A program made the position numbers and the translations under genes. 64,000 nucleotides of DNA from Pseudoips prasinana (taxonomy: Eukaryota; Arthropoda; Insecta; Lepidoptera; Nolidae): NCBI GenBank assembly GCA_951640165.1, contig OX621240.1:38444713-38508712 (forward strand), written 5' to 3'. Position 1 is the first letter of the stretch. Each line of letters begins with the position of its first letter. Under the pieces are notes generated by a model, which worked only from the letters and a program-made list of their open reading frames with translations, did no database searches and had not been told where the DNA came from. Shown piece after piece: positions 1 to 10,277 of the stretch.

Positions 1-751
1 CTATTAAGTAATATTTTTAAATGCACTTTAAACAACTTATTATCCATCAATTTATAAACATCATTTTGATACAATATACATATAATTGATTCCAAATATT
101 ATATATGATTGCACAGTAAATTTACCCGGGCGTAACTGAAACTGTATTTCACTAGTAGGAAACCAGATTAGGTTAGGTTTGAACTGCAAGCATACAACGG
201 ACCAAAACAAATTTATTTACGCAAGCACTCCACTAAAATTGCTGTTCAGGTTACTATATTTTGAGACAGGTCACTATTTTACTGGATTCAGTATTCTCGT
301 TTAGGATACGGAAATGTTTGGTAATACAAAAGAAAGTGTTTTTGATTTGCAGTTAAATACTCTTGTAGGAATAGTTAGAAAATTTAAATTTAATTGGTTT
401 TAATAGGAATATAGTCTATTTTTATTGATAAGAGAAAAAGAGATACATTTATTCGGTGTGCGCAGTATCTGAGCTACACGGTGCACTGGAGAATATTCTG
501 GAGCAAAATACAGAAAATTGAACTGTAAGTCAAGCTTACGAACAGTTTTATCTCCACTTTTATATGAAAATTGCTTTAGAATTCAGAGAAGTCTCGATAT
601 GAATAGCATCCATTCGATATATTAAAACACACACACCGTTTAATGTTATGTTTGATCAAAAACTAAAGGAGGACATCCACTAAATTTGCTCACAATTTCT
701 CAGTTTCAGGATGAAATTAGGTATGATTATGGTATGGTGGGTAATTCTTGT
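1..751. other. No recognised feature (AT-rich)
   Basis: AT-rich sequence with no open frame of convincing length and no repeat that I can match to another part of the window. Two adjacent TTAGG-like units near position 172 are too few to be telomeric. Confidence 0.5.
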
Positions 752-1037
752 ATAAAAAAAAGACTTTAAAAAAGCGCTTGTAAATAGTCAGAACATGTTT
801 GTAGTAATACAGTTAGTATTTCTAGTTACTTATTACAGATATTTAGGTACACGGAATGTTAAAACATTTATACAATTTATTTTAAAATGGTTTAATAAGT
901 TATTGTCATGGAGATTATGTTTAGGTTTAATTATTGAAATTTATATTTTACTACATATTGTCTGAATGGTTCTGTCTATATTAAGGTATGAATTCAGTAT
1001 TATTATTATAACGGACCTTGTGTTTAAAACGACGGTG
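752..1037 (-). mobile_element. LINE-C 3' end fragment
   Basis: Homologous to 12058-12376 (-) and, in the opposite orientation, to 54492-54700 and 56325-56612. In the sense direction the family reads through GACTATTTACAAGCGC to AATAAAAACC and a (TTTTA)n tail, which is the layout of a non-LTR retrotransposon 3' UTR. This copy lacks the extreme 3' tail. The coding part of the family is not in the window, so the clade is unknown. Confidence 0.6.
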
Positions 1038-1241
1038 TGTGTATATATAACAACATAATTAAAACTTTTCTTCAGATTCACATGTTCGTATATTATGGAA
1101 CATGTAAACATGCAATGCATGAAAGCAAAAATAAATTCTCATATAAATTGTTTATGTTAGGCACAAGCTATATAGCAATAACTGACTGACTGATTGATCA
1201 ACGCACAGTTGAAACCACTGCTTCTGAAACCATGAAATATT

Positions 1242-1382
1242 GTACAGACGCCAGCACATCAAGTTACCCCAACCTGTCAAATTTCCCCAATTGAAAGTGA
1301 ACCTTATAGTTTTGTGATAAAGTTGAAAATCTATAAAAGAAATTTGTCAGATTGGGGCAGCTGGATGTGCTGGCGTCTGTAC
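1242..1382. mobile_element. H1 hairpin MITE, copy 1
   Basis: Near-palindromic 141-bp element. It begins GTACAGACGCCAGCACATC and ends with the inverse, with about 45-bp terminal inverted repeats around a short AT-rich centre. The same sequence recurs at 10548, 19547, 50744, 51185 and 56817, and as halves at 20896 and 57718. It has no coding capacity, so it is a non-autonomous foldback element; the superfamily is not resolved. Confidence 0.8.
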
Positions 1383-1391
1383 AAATATTCC

Positions 1392-1463
1392 GTAAGTGGG
1401 TACTAATGACACATGTGTGTTTTGTACACACTCGTGTCATTAGTGCACACCTATGTCACTTAC
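1392..1463. repeat. Interrupted inverted repeat
   Basis: The inner arms ACTAATGACAC and GTGTCATTAGT enclose a short loop, and an outer GTAAGTG/CACTTAC pair continues the stem. It lies directly after the H1 element but is not part of it. Confidence 0.6.
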
Positions 1464-1855
1464 ACTCCTTTACATTGAGTCCCTAAGGGGGTGAAAAGGG
1501 TTTGCAAAGTTTGTATAGAACGTGTTTTCTTGGTGTGCAACTTCAAACTTGGTATTTATATTCCTGTGACATGTTTGAATGCTCGTAAAATAGGGGTTGA
1601 AAGTTTGTAAGAAATTAAGTCAAATTAAAAAAAAATATACGAAGTGTTTTATTTTTTGGACAAATGGGGGAAGTGTTAAATCATAGGTAACACAGAATTG
1701 GTTCGTTTTACGCTCTCTGAGTTCCGATTTTGTCTACCACGCGGAAAATGTCGCTGGCAAAAGCTAGAACTACATAAAACTATAATAACAAAATTATTTA
1801 ACCTTAATATACCAGTTTAGACAATGACGCACTAAGAATTTATTTTAATTTTAAT
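1464..1855. other. No recognised feature
   Basis: No plausible coding frame and no repeat partner found in the window. Confidence 0.4.
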
Positions 1856-2055
1856 GTAACGCCCGCAATAGGGAATCTGATCCCTGTGTCGCGGGGTAGT
1901 TTACAAACATATAATAGACGGATACAAATTACATGCAAACTCAGAACAACTATTTATGGGTCACACAAATAGTTGTCCGGCGCGGGACTCGAACCCGTGA
2001 TACGAAGCGGCGAGGCAACTGTCTTAGCCGCTGCGCCACACGCCACACGCACTTG
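1856..2055 (-). mobile_element. SINE-B (tRNA-derived), copy 1
   Basis: In sense orientation it has a tRNA-like head with A-box-like TGGCGCAGCGG and B box GGTTCGAGTCCCGCG. A body follows with ACAACTATTTGTGTGACCCA and a terminal CCCCGCGACACAGGGATTA segment. Seven further copies lie in the window. The tRNA-like fold does not continue past the head, so this is a SINE and not a tRNA gene. Confidence 0.8.
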
Positions 2056-2208
2056 CAGTGAATTGATCAATATTATAACCATTTCTCAACGACTAAACTT
2101 ATCGATAATTCGGTCATGACCATTATAAGATTTATTAAATTTTAATTTTATAGCATTATTCGCAATGCAAAGCGTTTATATAATCTCAAAAACGGGAAAT
2201 CATAAATT

Positions 2209-2345
2209 TAATCGTCCGGCAGGTCTCGAACCTGCACCATCTACCAATCCGGGGAAGACGCTCTGCGTTAAGCTACGAACGATACACGCTGGCAGATGAA
2301 ATTTAGGATTTCTTTGGTAACACCCTTCCGGAGGATGTAGGTAAG
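2209..2345 (-). mobile_element. SINE-F (tRNA-like head), copy 1
   Basis: The sense strand carries TAGCTTAACGCAGAGCG and a B-box-like GGTTCGAGACC. A second copy on the opposite strand at 50255-50400 shares both the head and the flanking ACACCCTTCCGGAGGATGTA segment. The two copies define a moderately repeated tRNA-like unit. Confidence 0.6.
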
Positions 2346-2479
2346 TACTATCTATTGTGGGTTTTGTTTTCTAGAAACATGGCCGACTGATATGTTCACA
2401 GTTGCATGTGAAAGATCATATCATATTGATAATACCTTCCAAATTATTAAATTTTAATTTCATAGCATTATTCTTAAAT

Positions 2480-2578
2480 AGTATATGTAGTACTTCAGTT
2501 ATCTGGTTTCCATAGTACAAGCTCTGCTCAGTTTGGGATCAGATGGCCGTGTGTGTATAATGTCCCAGGATATTATTA
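2480..2578 (+). mobile_element. SINE-D 3' tail fragment
   Basis: Contains CCATAGTACAAGCTCTGC, a TTTGGGATCAGATGG segment and the terminal AATGTCCCAGGATATTATTA. These match the 3' domain of the full SINE-D at 42993-43262. The tRNA-like head is missing. Confidence 0.7.
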
Positions 2579-2657
2579 TTATTTTTATAGACATGTAACT
2601 TACTGTATATTCCAACACAATTGCAGTTCTTAATGAATTAATAAATGAAACATATGA

Positions 2658-2980
2658 TGAAGTCTTCCCAGCCGAATTTCGGCGACGGCGGCCATTCGTG
2701 CACAAGTGTGTGTGCAAACACAGGGGCACTGTTTATTCCATCACTCTCATGATCCGATGGGACGGCTAGCGACACGACCGAAAAGAGGTCAGGTACAGAA
2801 CCGACGGCTTTACGTGCTCTCCGATGCACGGGGGTGTAATACCGCCAACTTCCAGACTTCGGGCTGATACTGAGAAATTTATTTTTATGATAAAATCACT
2901 TTTTAGACCGACCCGGGATTTGAACCCAGGACTTCATTTTCTCCGGTTGAACACGCTACCGCTAGACCAACGAGGCAGTC
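2658..2980 (-). mobile_element. SINE-C (long tRNA-headed SINE), copy 1
   Basis: The sense strand starts with GCCTCGTTGGTCTAGCGGTA (A box) and GGTTCAAATCCCGGGTCGG (B box). A roughly 250-bp body follows that ends GCCGAAATTCGGC-GGAGGACAT. Partners are at 10981, 31539 and 33683 in full, and at several sites as fragments. Confidence 0.8.
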
Positions 2981-3307
2981 AATGAACATAAAAAGACAAC
3001 ATAAGGGAACAAATGTACCAAGAGAACCTGGGCACACCACGTTTAACACCAATGTATTGTATACCTATGTTTATCAAAACAAATTAATGATTACTGATTA
3101 CAGATTTTTTAAACGCACCGTCGAAGCGCGTTTTTGTAAGGCGCGACAACGACGCGCTTTTATCCTAAAGAGCAGTCTGTTGTCTTTTGTAAGGTCTACA
3201 GGCTGCGTCTGACTTGCGTGCGTATCGCGTCTGTATCGCTACAAACGCTCGTCACCGGAGCGTTTAAAAAGTGCCTAGGCCCATATTGGTGTGTATCTGG
3301 TGCGCAT
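2981..3307. repeat. CpG-rich repeat related to 44265-44830
   Basis: From about 3097 to 3270 the sequence is unusually rich in GCGC and shares GCGCTTTTATCCTA and AGCAGTTTGTTGTC-like strings with the tandem CpG-rich repeat at 44265-44830. It looks like a diverged single copy of that family. The open frame across it has no recognisable protein. Confidence 0.5.
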
Positions 3308-3566
3308 CATAATAATAATAATATCTAGGGACAATGTCACACAGATCATCCTAGCCCCAAACTAAGCAAAGCTTGTACTATGGGTACCAGGCGACGGTAT
3401 ACATACTTATATAGATAGATAAATACTTAAATACATAGAAAACATCCATGACTCAGAAACAAATATTCGTGCTCATCACACAAATATTTGCACTTACCGG
3501 GATTCAAACCCAGGACCACCAGCTTCGTAGGCAGGAGCACTACCAACTAGGCTACGGTGACCGTCA
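3308..3566 (-). mobile_element. SINE-A (tRNA-derived), copy 1
   Basis: The sense strand opens GACGGTCACCGTAGCCTAGT (A box in TAGCCTAGTTGG). The B box GGTTCGAATCCCGG follows, here GGTTTGAATCCCGG, and the family's terminal TCCCTAGATATTATTATT tail closes it. Seven other copies occur in the window, several nearly identical, so the family has been recently active. Confidence 0.85.
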
Positions 3567-4036
3567 GCATCAGGAAACAGGGATTAGCCTGTAAGGTGTA
3601 AGTGAGAGGATATCTCTTAGCATCAGGCCAAGCCATACGGTGGTTTGCCGACAGCTGTATAAAAATTACAAGCGAATAAAATTGTGGAAGTCCTTAGAAC
3701 ATGTTTTCTGAAGAAGCCCAATGAGAAGTTCAGGCTGTTTTCACCTCTCTCGCCATGAGCGAACTTTGTTTTATATACGTAAATGGAGTGTTGCTGTCTC
3801 ACTGTAAGTCCATAATTGTATTGCCAGGGAGACACGACAAAGCGTTTAGCTTTGCGGCTGCCCTTTAAGTCATTCTTAATTATATCTATAAGTATTTTTT
3901 TTTTTTTTTTATTTTTTTTTTTTGGCGGTGGGTAGTTTAACTTAGTGGACATAAAAATCTTTGCTCTTGACATTTTATTCATTTAAAATTAATTCCAGTT
4001 TTATATTTAAATAACTAATGATAAAAAATTATTTCT
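3567..4036. other. No recognised feature; poly-T block
   Basis: Includes T-rich runs at about 3895-3932. The antisense open frame over this block is low complexity and not a credible gene. Confidence 0.4.
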
Positions 4037-4118
4037 AAAGTCACCCACCTGCCAGTTCAGTGTTTTCATCAACTTTCAGCCACTTATTAGCACATAAACA
4101 CTCAGCTTAAAATTCACA

Positions 4119-4841
4119 ATGGCAGTGACAGTGCAAGATTCCATCACTAGCTTGAGGAAGGAGTTTTTTGCAAAGTGTGCTAGTGTGGAAGCTCAGCTAA
4201 GCAAGGCAGCTGGCTCTGGTTCTCTCTCCATCAACTCACTGGCTGCTGATTTCACTGCTTATAAATCGCAGTTCCTGGACACCATAAATATTCTTCAAAA
4301 GCAGGTTGATATCTTGACTCGCAATGTGGATAATTTGGAAATGAGAGGGAGGAGGAAAATCTTGCTGTTTCACGGAATTGAGGAGGATGACAGTGAAGAT
4401 GTATCAAAAACCATAGTGAACGTAGCACAATCCCAGCTGATGATGAGTGGATTCACAAGCAATGATATCAGGCGGTGTCATAGAATGGGTCGTCGCAGCA
4501 CTGGTAGCAAACCTCGACCGATCCTTTGTAAATTTCAATGTGACACGGTCAGAGATAAGGCCTGCTCAAAGACTAAGCTAAAAGGATCGGAAGTCACTAT
4601 CTCAGAATTCCTGACCACCACTAGGCACTCCGCGTTTATTGCTGGACGTTTGAAGTTTGGTATCACGAAATGTTTCAGTCAGGGTGGCCATGTCTTCGTT
4701 ATCAGTCCTTCTGGTACGCGGCACCGGGTTGTTACAGTGGAAGATGTCAATAATATCTCGACAGAAGCTCCGAAACCACCCGAGGTCCATGATAAAACTA
4801 TCTCCGCTCCACGAACGAGAAGAAATGCAGCTAAGAAGTAA
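4119..4841 (+). CDS. LINE-A ORF1 protein (RNA-binding, coiled coil plus RRM-like)
   Basis: 240-residue protein preceding a reverse-transcriptase ORF on the same strand. Residues about 10-75 are helical with heptad-like hydrophobics ending in a leucine-rich QKQVDILTRNVDNLEMRGR stretch, as in the trimerising coiled coils of LINE ORF1 proteins. From R78 the RRKILLFHGIEED segment and the basic HRMGRR block resemble the RRM-like nucleic-acid-binding region of that family. The C-terminus is basic (RTRRNAAKK). By family analogy it would coat element RNA as a chaperone. No CCHC zinc knuckle is visible. The first ATG, at 4119, has an A at -3 and G at +4. The frame is intact. Confidence 0.8.
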   Translation: MAVTVQDSITSLRKEFFAKCASVEAQLSKAAGSGSLSINSLAADFTAYKSQFLDTINILQKQVDILTRNVDNLEMRGRRKILLFHGIEEDDSEDVSKTIVNVAQSQLMMSGFTSNDIRRCHRMGRRSTGSKPRPILCKFQCDTVRDKACSKTKLKGSEVTISEFLTTTRHSAFIAGRLKFGITKCFSQGGHVFVISPSGTRHRVVTVEDVNNISTEAPKPPEVHDKTISAPRTRRNAAKK

Positions 4842-5276
4842 CTCTTTGCTTGTACCATTTTGTTCCTTTTCTTGTTTACAACATAAAGGTGAATATCGCA
4901 GCACCCTCATAAATATAAAGTAAACAATAATAATCGTCATAAACAATTTGTAAATGTCATGTTTATGTCAAAGAGTATTTAAACCCGTTTATTTGTCTAT
5001 GAATGTTTACGTTGCGTTCTATGTCGTTGTCTATGTTTTTTGTCATAATAGTAACATTTTTGTTCATGGTGCTCGATATTCTCGAATACTTCACCGATCG
5101 AGATTATACTTTATTTTCTTTGTTTTGTATTCTCCACGACACTACAACTGGCAGGTGGATAGCTAAAGTTAAATTAGTTTTACAGTTATTGTTCATTTAA
5201 CTCTGGTATTTTTAATTATTTATTTAGTTTAATTTTTATTTATTTATTCGTAGTATATTAATTTTATCTATTTATT

Positions 5277-8204
5277 ATGTCATTTTTGGATTGTGATAGT
5301 GATAACGATAGTTTTATGACTGCGGATAGTGATTCAAGTTTTATAAGCATTCCCTCCCTTGGCGACATGCTTGTTTCACAATTTTCTGATGTTCCTAAGA
5401 ACTTCAATGTGGTCCACATAAATGCCCAAAGCATTCCGGCACACTTCCCTGATATGCTGGCTAACTTGGACTGTAAGAACATCCACGATATTCTTGTATC
5501 TGAATCTTGGTTGAAACCTTGCCTTCCATCAATCTCTTATTCTCTTCCTGGATTTAACCTAATACGTAACGACCGTGTGATCGGAGGTGGTGGAGGCGTA
5601 GCAATATATCTGCGTAATTACATTAATTTTACTATAGTTGACACGTCACCACAGCCTCCATTAAATGCTGGTGAGCACCTTTTTATAGAGGTTGAATTAC
5701 ATCACACAAAGGTTTTATTAGGAGTATACTATTGCCCTTCTCTTCGCATTAATTATTTCTCGTCTTTTGAGACACTTTTAGAAAATCTTACACCTTATTA
5801 CAGTCACATTATCGTCATGGGTGATTTTAACACATGTCTCCTTAAAAATGATTCCCGCGCTTCTTCTCTTCAATCGATAATTGATTCCACTAACCTTTTC
5901 TGCCTTCCTTTAAATGCTACACATCGTTTCCCTAACGCCACTCCCTCTTTACTTGATCTTATTATCATTTCTTCTCATGATCACGTCTCTAAGCATGGAC
6001 AGTGCTCAGCTGATGTGTTTTCTTATCACGATTTAATCTATCTTTCATATGAAATCCGTCCTCCAAAGGCAAAGTCGAAAATTCTTCTGCAACGCAATTT
6101 TAGTGGTATGAACATCGAGAAACTACGAGAAGCTGCTAAAAACATTGATTGGAGTGCACTCTTAGACTCAACTTCAGTCAACGATCAAGTTAACGTACTA
6201 ACTTCTCAGCTGATTGCTTTATACGATATTTATGCCCCAATTCGAGCCATAAAGGTAAAGCATCTCCCGTCTCCTTGGCTAACTGTCGAAATAAAAAACA
6301 TTATGGCTCGAAAAGCAGCAGCGAAAAGTAGGTATAAATGTCGGCCTTCAGCCTTAACTAAAGAAAAGTACATTGCCGTTCGGAATCTCAGCAATAAGAT
6401 GTGTAGGAATGCACAGCGCCAAAATATTCATAAATCTGTTGAAAATGACGATCCGGCAAGGATTTGGAAATTTCTCAGATCATTAGGAGTGGGAAAAAGT
6501 AAAGATTCAATTCCTAAAACATTAAATATTGATTCGCTTAATCAGCATTTTTCCTCTGCGTCATCCAATTTTAATGGAACAACCAAAACTAATACTCTTA
6601 ACTATCTTTCATCTATTCCTACTCCTACTTACTCTCCATTAGTTTTTAATCAATTTACAGATTGTGATGTTAAGAAGAGCATTCTGTCGATATCATCTAA
6701 CGCGGTTGGAACTGACAATGTCACCCGTAATATGGTTCTTCCTATCCTTGATGAAATCCTTCCTGTTCTTTCCCATATCTTTAACTTTTCCATTTCCAGT
6801 GGCTGCTTCCCGACAGCATGGAAAGCTGCCCAAGTCACTCCCTTACCCAAAACCAAAAATCCTGAATCATTTTCAGATTACCGTCCCATTTCTATACTCC
6901 CTTTCCTGTCAAAAGTCCTGGAACGCCTTGTTTCCAACCAACTTAGCTCCTTCCTTTGCAGAAACCATCTCCTCAACCCGATGCAATCAGGTTTCCGTCC
7001 CGGCCATAGTACCGTAACTGCCCTTGTTCATATTACGGATGACATAAGAAAGGCCATGGAGGATGGGAATCTAACAGTTCTCATTCTTCTTGATTTTAGT
7101 AACGCTTTCAACTCGGTAGATTTCGACATTCTCCTTGGTATTTTAAACTCTCTTAACATATCTCCAACTGTAATTGATTGGTTCCGTACTTACCTGTTCG
7201 GCCGCCGGCAAAGAGTTCGTATTGAAAATTGTTTTTCTTCATGGTGCAGTACAACAGCCGGCGTGCCTCAGGGTGGCGTGCTTTCTCCGTTACTCTTCGC
7301 TATTTTTATTAATACGATCTCCCGACACCTAACCTCATCCTATCATCTTTATGCTGATGATCTCCAAATGTATACTCACACTCCACTAGCTACACTTACG
7401 GAAACTATTAACTTAATCAACAATGATCTCGCTAAGATATGTAAATGGAGTCAAGAGTATGGTATCCGTGTTAATCCATTGAAAACCCAGGCTATTGTCG
7501 TGGGCAGCTCTCGAATGGTTTCCAGGGTAGATTTGTCCCGAATCCCCCAAATTAATTTTGATGGTGTTCTAATCCCATTTAGCAATCAAGTGAAGAACCT
7601 GGGGATAATAATAGACAACACTCTATCTTGGGGTCCACAATTAAAGACAGTGAGTCGAAAACTATATGCATCCGCTGGTTCCCTAAGACGTCTTCGAAAC
7701 TTCCTACCCATTACCACTAAAACTGCCCTTGCACAATCACTTCTCTTACCAATTCTCGACTATGCCGACGCCAGCTATCTTGATCTCACACAAGAACAAC
7801 TTGATAAACTTGAGCGACTCCAAAATTTTTGTATCAGATTCATATTTGGCTTACGCAAATATGATCATGTTTCCGAGTTTCGTGCCAAGCTCAAGTGGTT
7901 GCCTATTCGCTTTCGTCGGAATGCCCATATTCTCGCTTTATTATTCAATATACTTTTCAACCCCACTACTCCTTCATATCTTAAAGAACGTTTTGAATTC
8001 CTTTGTGACACACATTCGAGGCTTTTAAGATCATCAGAAAACCTTAAATTGCACATTCCAGCGCACTCTTCCATCTTTATGGACAAATCATTTGCAGTCC
8101 AAGCAGCTCGTTTGTGGAATGAGTTACCTTTTTCTATTAGATGCTCTCAGAATATACTTAGCTTCAAAAAACTTGTGAAAGACCACTATCTGTCTCTATC
8201 ATAA
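5277..8204 (+). CDS. LINE-A ORF2: endonuclease and reverse transcriptase
   Basis: 975-residue polyprotein that would nick target DNA and reverse-transcribe element RNA onto it. The N-terminal apurinic-type endonuclease shows HINAQS (N49), VSESWL (E76), MGDFN (D183) and FSYHDL (H251). The central reverse transcriptase shows DYRPISILPF, LLDFSNAF with catalytic D606, GVPQGG from 662, and YADD at 692-695. The C-terminal region has LERLQNFCIRFIFG and LWNELP, common at the end of CR1-group proteins. There is no RNase H domain. Length is normal for the group and no motif residue is lost, so the copy may be active. It begins 435 bases after ORF1, a longer gap than in many LINEs. The N-terminal 40 residues are Ser/Asp-rich and unassigned. 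Confidence 0.92.
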   Translation: MSFLDCDSDNDSFMTADSDSSFISIPSLGDMLVSQFSDVPKNFNVVHINAQSIPAHFPDMLANLDCKNIHDILVSESWLKPCLPSISYSLPGFNLIRNDRVIGGGGGVAIYLRNYINFTIVDTSPQPPLNAGEHLFIEVELHHTKVLLGVYYCPSLRINYFSSFETLLENLTPYYSHIIVMGDFNTCLLKNDSRASSLQSIIDSTNLFCLPLNATHRFPNATPSLLDLIIISSHDHVSKHGQCSADVFSYHDLIYLSYEIRPPKAKSKILLQRNFSGMNIEKLREAAKNIDWSALLDSTSVNDQVNVLTSQLIALYDIYAPIRAIKVKHLPSPWLTVEIKNIMARKAAAKSRYKCRPSALTKEKYIAVRNLSNKMCRNAQRQNIHKSVENDDPARIWKFLRSLGVGKSKDSIPKTLNIDSLNQHFSSASSNFNGTTKTNTLNYLSSIPTPTYSPLVFNQFTDCDVKKSILSISSNAVGTDNVTRNMVLPILDEILPVLSHIFNFSISSGCFPTAWKAAQVTPLPKTKNPESFSDYRPISILPFLSKVLERLVSNQLSSFLCRNHLLNPMQSGFRPGHSTVTALVHITDDIRKAMEDGNLTVLILLDFSNAFNSVDFDILLGILNSLNISPTVIDWFRTYLFGRRQRVRIENCFSSWCSTTAGVPQGGVLSPLLFAIFINTISRHLTSSYHLYADDLQMYTHTPLATLTETINLINNDLAKICKWSQEYGIRVNPLKTQAIVVGSSRMVSRVDLSRIPQINFDGVLIPFSNQVKNLGIIIDNTLSWGPQLKTVSRKLYASAGSLRRLRNFLPITTKTALAQSLLLPILDYADASYLDLTQEQLDKLERLQNFCIRFIFGLRKYDHVSEFRAKLKWLPIRFRRNAHILALLFNILFNPTTPSYLKERFEFLCDTHSRLLRSSENLKLHIPAHSSIFMDKSFAVQAARLWNELPFSIRCSQNILSFKKLVKDHYLSLS

Positions 8205-8456
8205 TAATTATTAATTTATTTTATTTGGATATAGTATTTTAATATAGTATTTTATTTATAGTATAGTATAATATAGTATTTTATTTACGTATATGTATGT
8301 GTAATAATAATATGATCATTAACATATTTTTAGTTTTTAGTATACCTTTTTAATTATCTCTTTTCTTTTTATTTATCTATGTACCACACTTTGTTGCACC
8401 ATCCCCGGCATTTTTACACATTTCATTCCTATCCATCCAAAGGTTGTCTGGAAGAA

Positions 8457-8471
8457 ATCGCTTTATGCGAT
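8457..8471 (+). other. Conserved 3'-UTR stem-loop of LINE-A
   Basis: ATCGC-TTTAT-GCGAT. The same stem with a different loop occurs in the other LINE-A 3' ends (ATGAT in the copy at 40975-41250, TATTAT in the copy at 50985-51100). Stem conservation with a changing loop suggests a structure read by the element's reverse transcriptase, as known for several LINE 3' tails. That role is inferred. Confidence 0.6.
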
Positions 8472-8679
8472 AAGACCGCCCATTGTACATTTCAACTAAT
8501 GTTTCATTGTTAAATGTTCTTTTATTTTTGTGTACAATAAAGTGTATTTTATTTTTTATTTAATTTTTATCCCAAGCAAACTGTTTATTATCTTAATGAC
8601 TTAAATACTAAAGAAGTACCATTTGCTTAACCTGAACAATCATCAACAACGTTTTCCAGTTAGCTATACAAACACTGAT

Positions 8680-9085
8680 GATATAATACCTGAGGGAACC
8701 CCATAAGGGTGGCCTCAGGTATTAGTCGCTTAAATTAAGCTACTCGTTAAGGGCCTTTTGCGCTAGCCAACTGATCGTTGTTTTCAATTCTTTAATTTTA
8801 ATATACAATTGCTAAATGTAACAAGCAATTGGCTAGCTTACTAGCTTAATTACTAGCTTAGTAATTTGCTATTTATTATTTATTTAAGGATGTTAAAAAT
8901 ATATGTTTCGAAACATACCGCACGGACGGAATAATTCAAAATATTTTATGGCTTTAATTACTGTTTTCAAACTGTGTTGATGTAATACATTGTGAGCTTG
9001 ACAAGTACAAGTGTATGTAAATACCAAAGTGTTGAATAAATTTCATTATTTCATCATTATTTCATTTCATTTCATTTCACTTTTT
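8680..9085 (+). mobile_element. LINE-B 3' end
   Basis: Shares GGCCTCAGGTATTAGTCGCT, AATTAAGCTAC and the terminal TGAATAAATTTCATTATTTC block with 24345-24870 and 39063-39440; the terminal block also occurs at 43697-43770. It ends in an (ATTTC)n tail. This is a 5'-truncated non-LTR retrotransposon; its coding region is absent here. Confidence 0.7.
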
Positions 9086-9476
9086 GTATGAGATGGAAAG
9101 TCTACACAGATGGCTAAGGTTATTTTAAATTCTTGTGACACTGTAAAATATCCATAATATCTTAAATGAAACAGGAACGACCAAGAACGCGTCGCGACTA
9201 TCGTGGCTGCCAATGACCCTGATTTCGAACCCTAGCACCAGTAATGGTTTCTGGTGGCTTTCCTAACTTTGCTAGAATGTTATAGTTAAATGAAAAGTAG
9301 ATTTTTTTTAATGCAAAAATTTACATAAGATGTTTCTAGAATAAAAAGAAAGCTATGCTGTAAATTTCCTGATAGAAAAGAAAGAGAAGACAAGGACAGA
9401 AGCATTGCAATTATTCTGTCATATTGGTGAAAGTTCTAGAATTAATAGAAATCTGTGAAAGTATGCAATGCTGGAA
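9086..9476. other. No recognised feature
   Basis: No credible coding frame and no internal repeat partner. Confidence 0.4.
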
Positions 9477-9582
9477 ACTGCTGGATGCGAATAGCGCAAG
9501 ACCGGCAATTGTGGGGATCTTTGGGGGAGGCCTTTGTCCAGCAGTGGACGTCTTTCGGCTAATATGATGATGATGATGCAGT
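9477..9582 (+). mobile_element. RTE-type LINE, extreme 3' end
   Basis: Decodes, with small disruptions, to the C-terminal RWMR-AQDR-LW-SLGEAFVQQWTSFG segment found at 60243-60715 and 43308-43532. A stop and an (ATG)n tail follow at 9563-9578. The trinucleotide tail fits RTE-type elements. This copy is heavily 5'-truncated. Confidence 0.7.
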
Positions 9583-10017
9583 GCTAAGTGTTCCGTATAC
9601 AGTGTACGTCGAGACTTTCCCACAGAGCTCGTCGCGGTGACTCTGCAAGTGCGTCACGTATGAACTCATCCCCAGTGCTTGTTGCCGAGGTTCACTTCAG
9701 GAGGACAATAAAGTTTCCGTTTAAAAAAACTAGTTTCCTTTCCCATTTACTGATACACCGCTTGCCACAATATAATGCCGTTTACATATAGTCGGACGTG
9801 GTTAGTGTCCTCTCGCATTACCGGAAAGTGACAGGTGCACATAACATCTCTAAAAACCAACCCTCTCATGCATAATATGATAATTGTCATTTCAAAAAAA
9901 GCTTAGCCTCTAATACGGCTCTCTCTTTAGTCTGTAATGATAGGAGTATTTACTTGCGTAGCCTTAACAACACTCAACTGCGTTTGTCAAACACCCACTA
10001 AACTTACATATCTAGAA
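9583..10017. other. No recognised feature
   Basis: The open frame from 9588 has no recognisable motif. The stretch near 9820-9870 loosely resembles part of the A-tailed insert at 32408-32698 (CTAAAAACCA block), which may be an old copy. Confidence 0.35.
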
Positions 10018-10277
10018 ATAATAATAATAATAATATCTAGGGACAATGTCACACAGATCATCCTAGCCCCAAACTAAGCAAAGCTTGTACTATGGGTACC
10101 AGGAGACGATATACATACTTATATAGATAGATAAATACTTAAATACATAGAAAACATCCATGACTCAGAAACAAATGTTCGTGCTCATCACACAAATATT
10201 TGCACTTACCGGGATTCGAACCCAGGACCACCAGCTTCGTAGGCAGGAGCACTACCAACTAGGCTACGGAGACCGTC
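10018..10277 (-). mobile_element. SINE-A, copy 2
   Basis: Full-length, closely similar to the copy at 3308-3566, with intact B box GGTTCGAATCCCGG in the sense strand and an (ATT)n tail at its 3' end. Confidence 0.85.

Larger units (their letters stand above)
4037..8567 (+). mobile_element. LINE-A: apparently full-length CR1-group non-LTR retrotransposon
   Basis: A complete two-ORF element. It has a short 5' UTR, ORF1 (4119-4841), a 435-bp spacer, ORF2 with endonuclease and reverse transcriptase (5277-8204), and a 3' UTR. The 3' UTR has a small stem-loop at 8457-8471, an AATAAA at about 8537 and an A/T-rich end. Both frames are free of stops and frameshifts. Shorter 3' copies at 40975-41250, 47497-47955 and 50985-51100 share the 3' stem-loop or ORF2 end. 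The 5' boundary is an estimate from the start of leader-like sequence, and I could not define a target-site duplication. The lack of RNase H and the ORF arrangement fit the CR1/L2/Daphne group; exact clade unproven. Confidence 0.8.

Noticed and set aside
170..182. TTAGGTTAGG, the insect telomere unit
   Set aside because: Only two units in unique DNA; not a telomeric array.
4954..5200. Overlapping hydrophobic frames between LINE-A ORF1 and ORF2
   Set aside because: They lie in the untranslated spacer of a two-ORF LINE, overlap each other and have no conserved motif.
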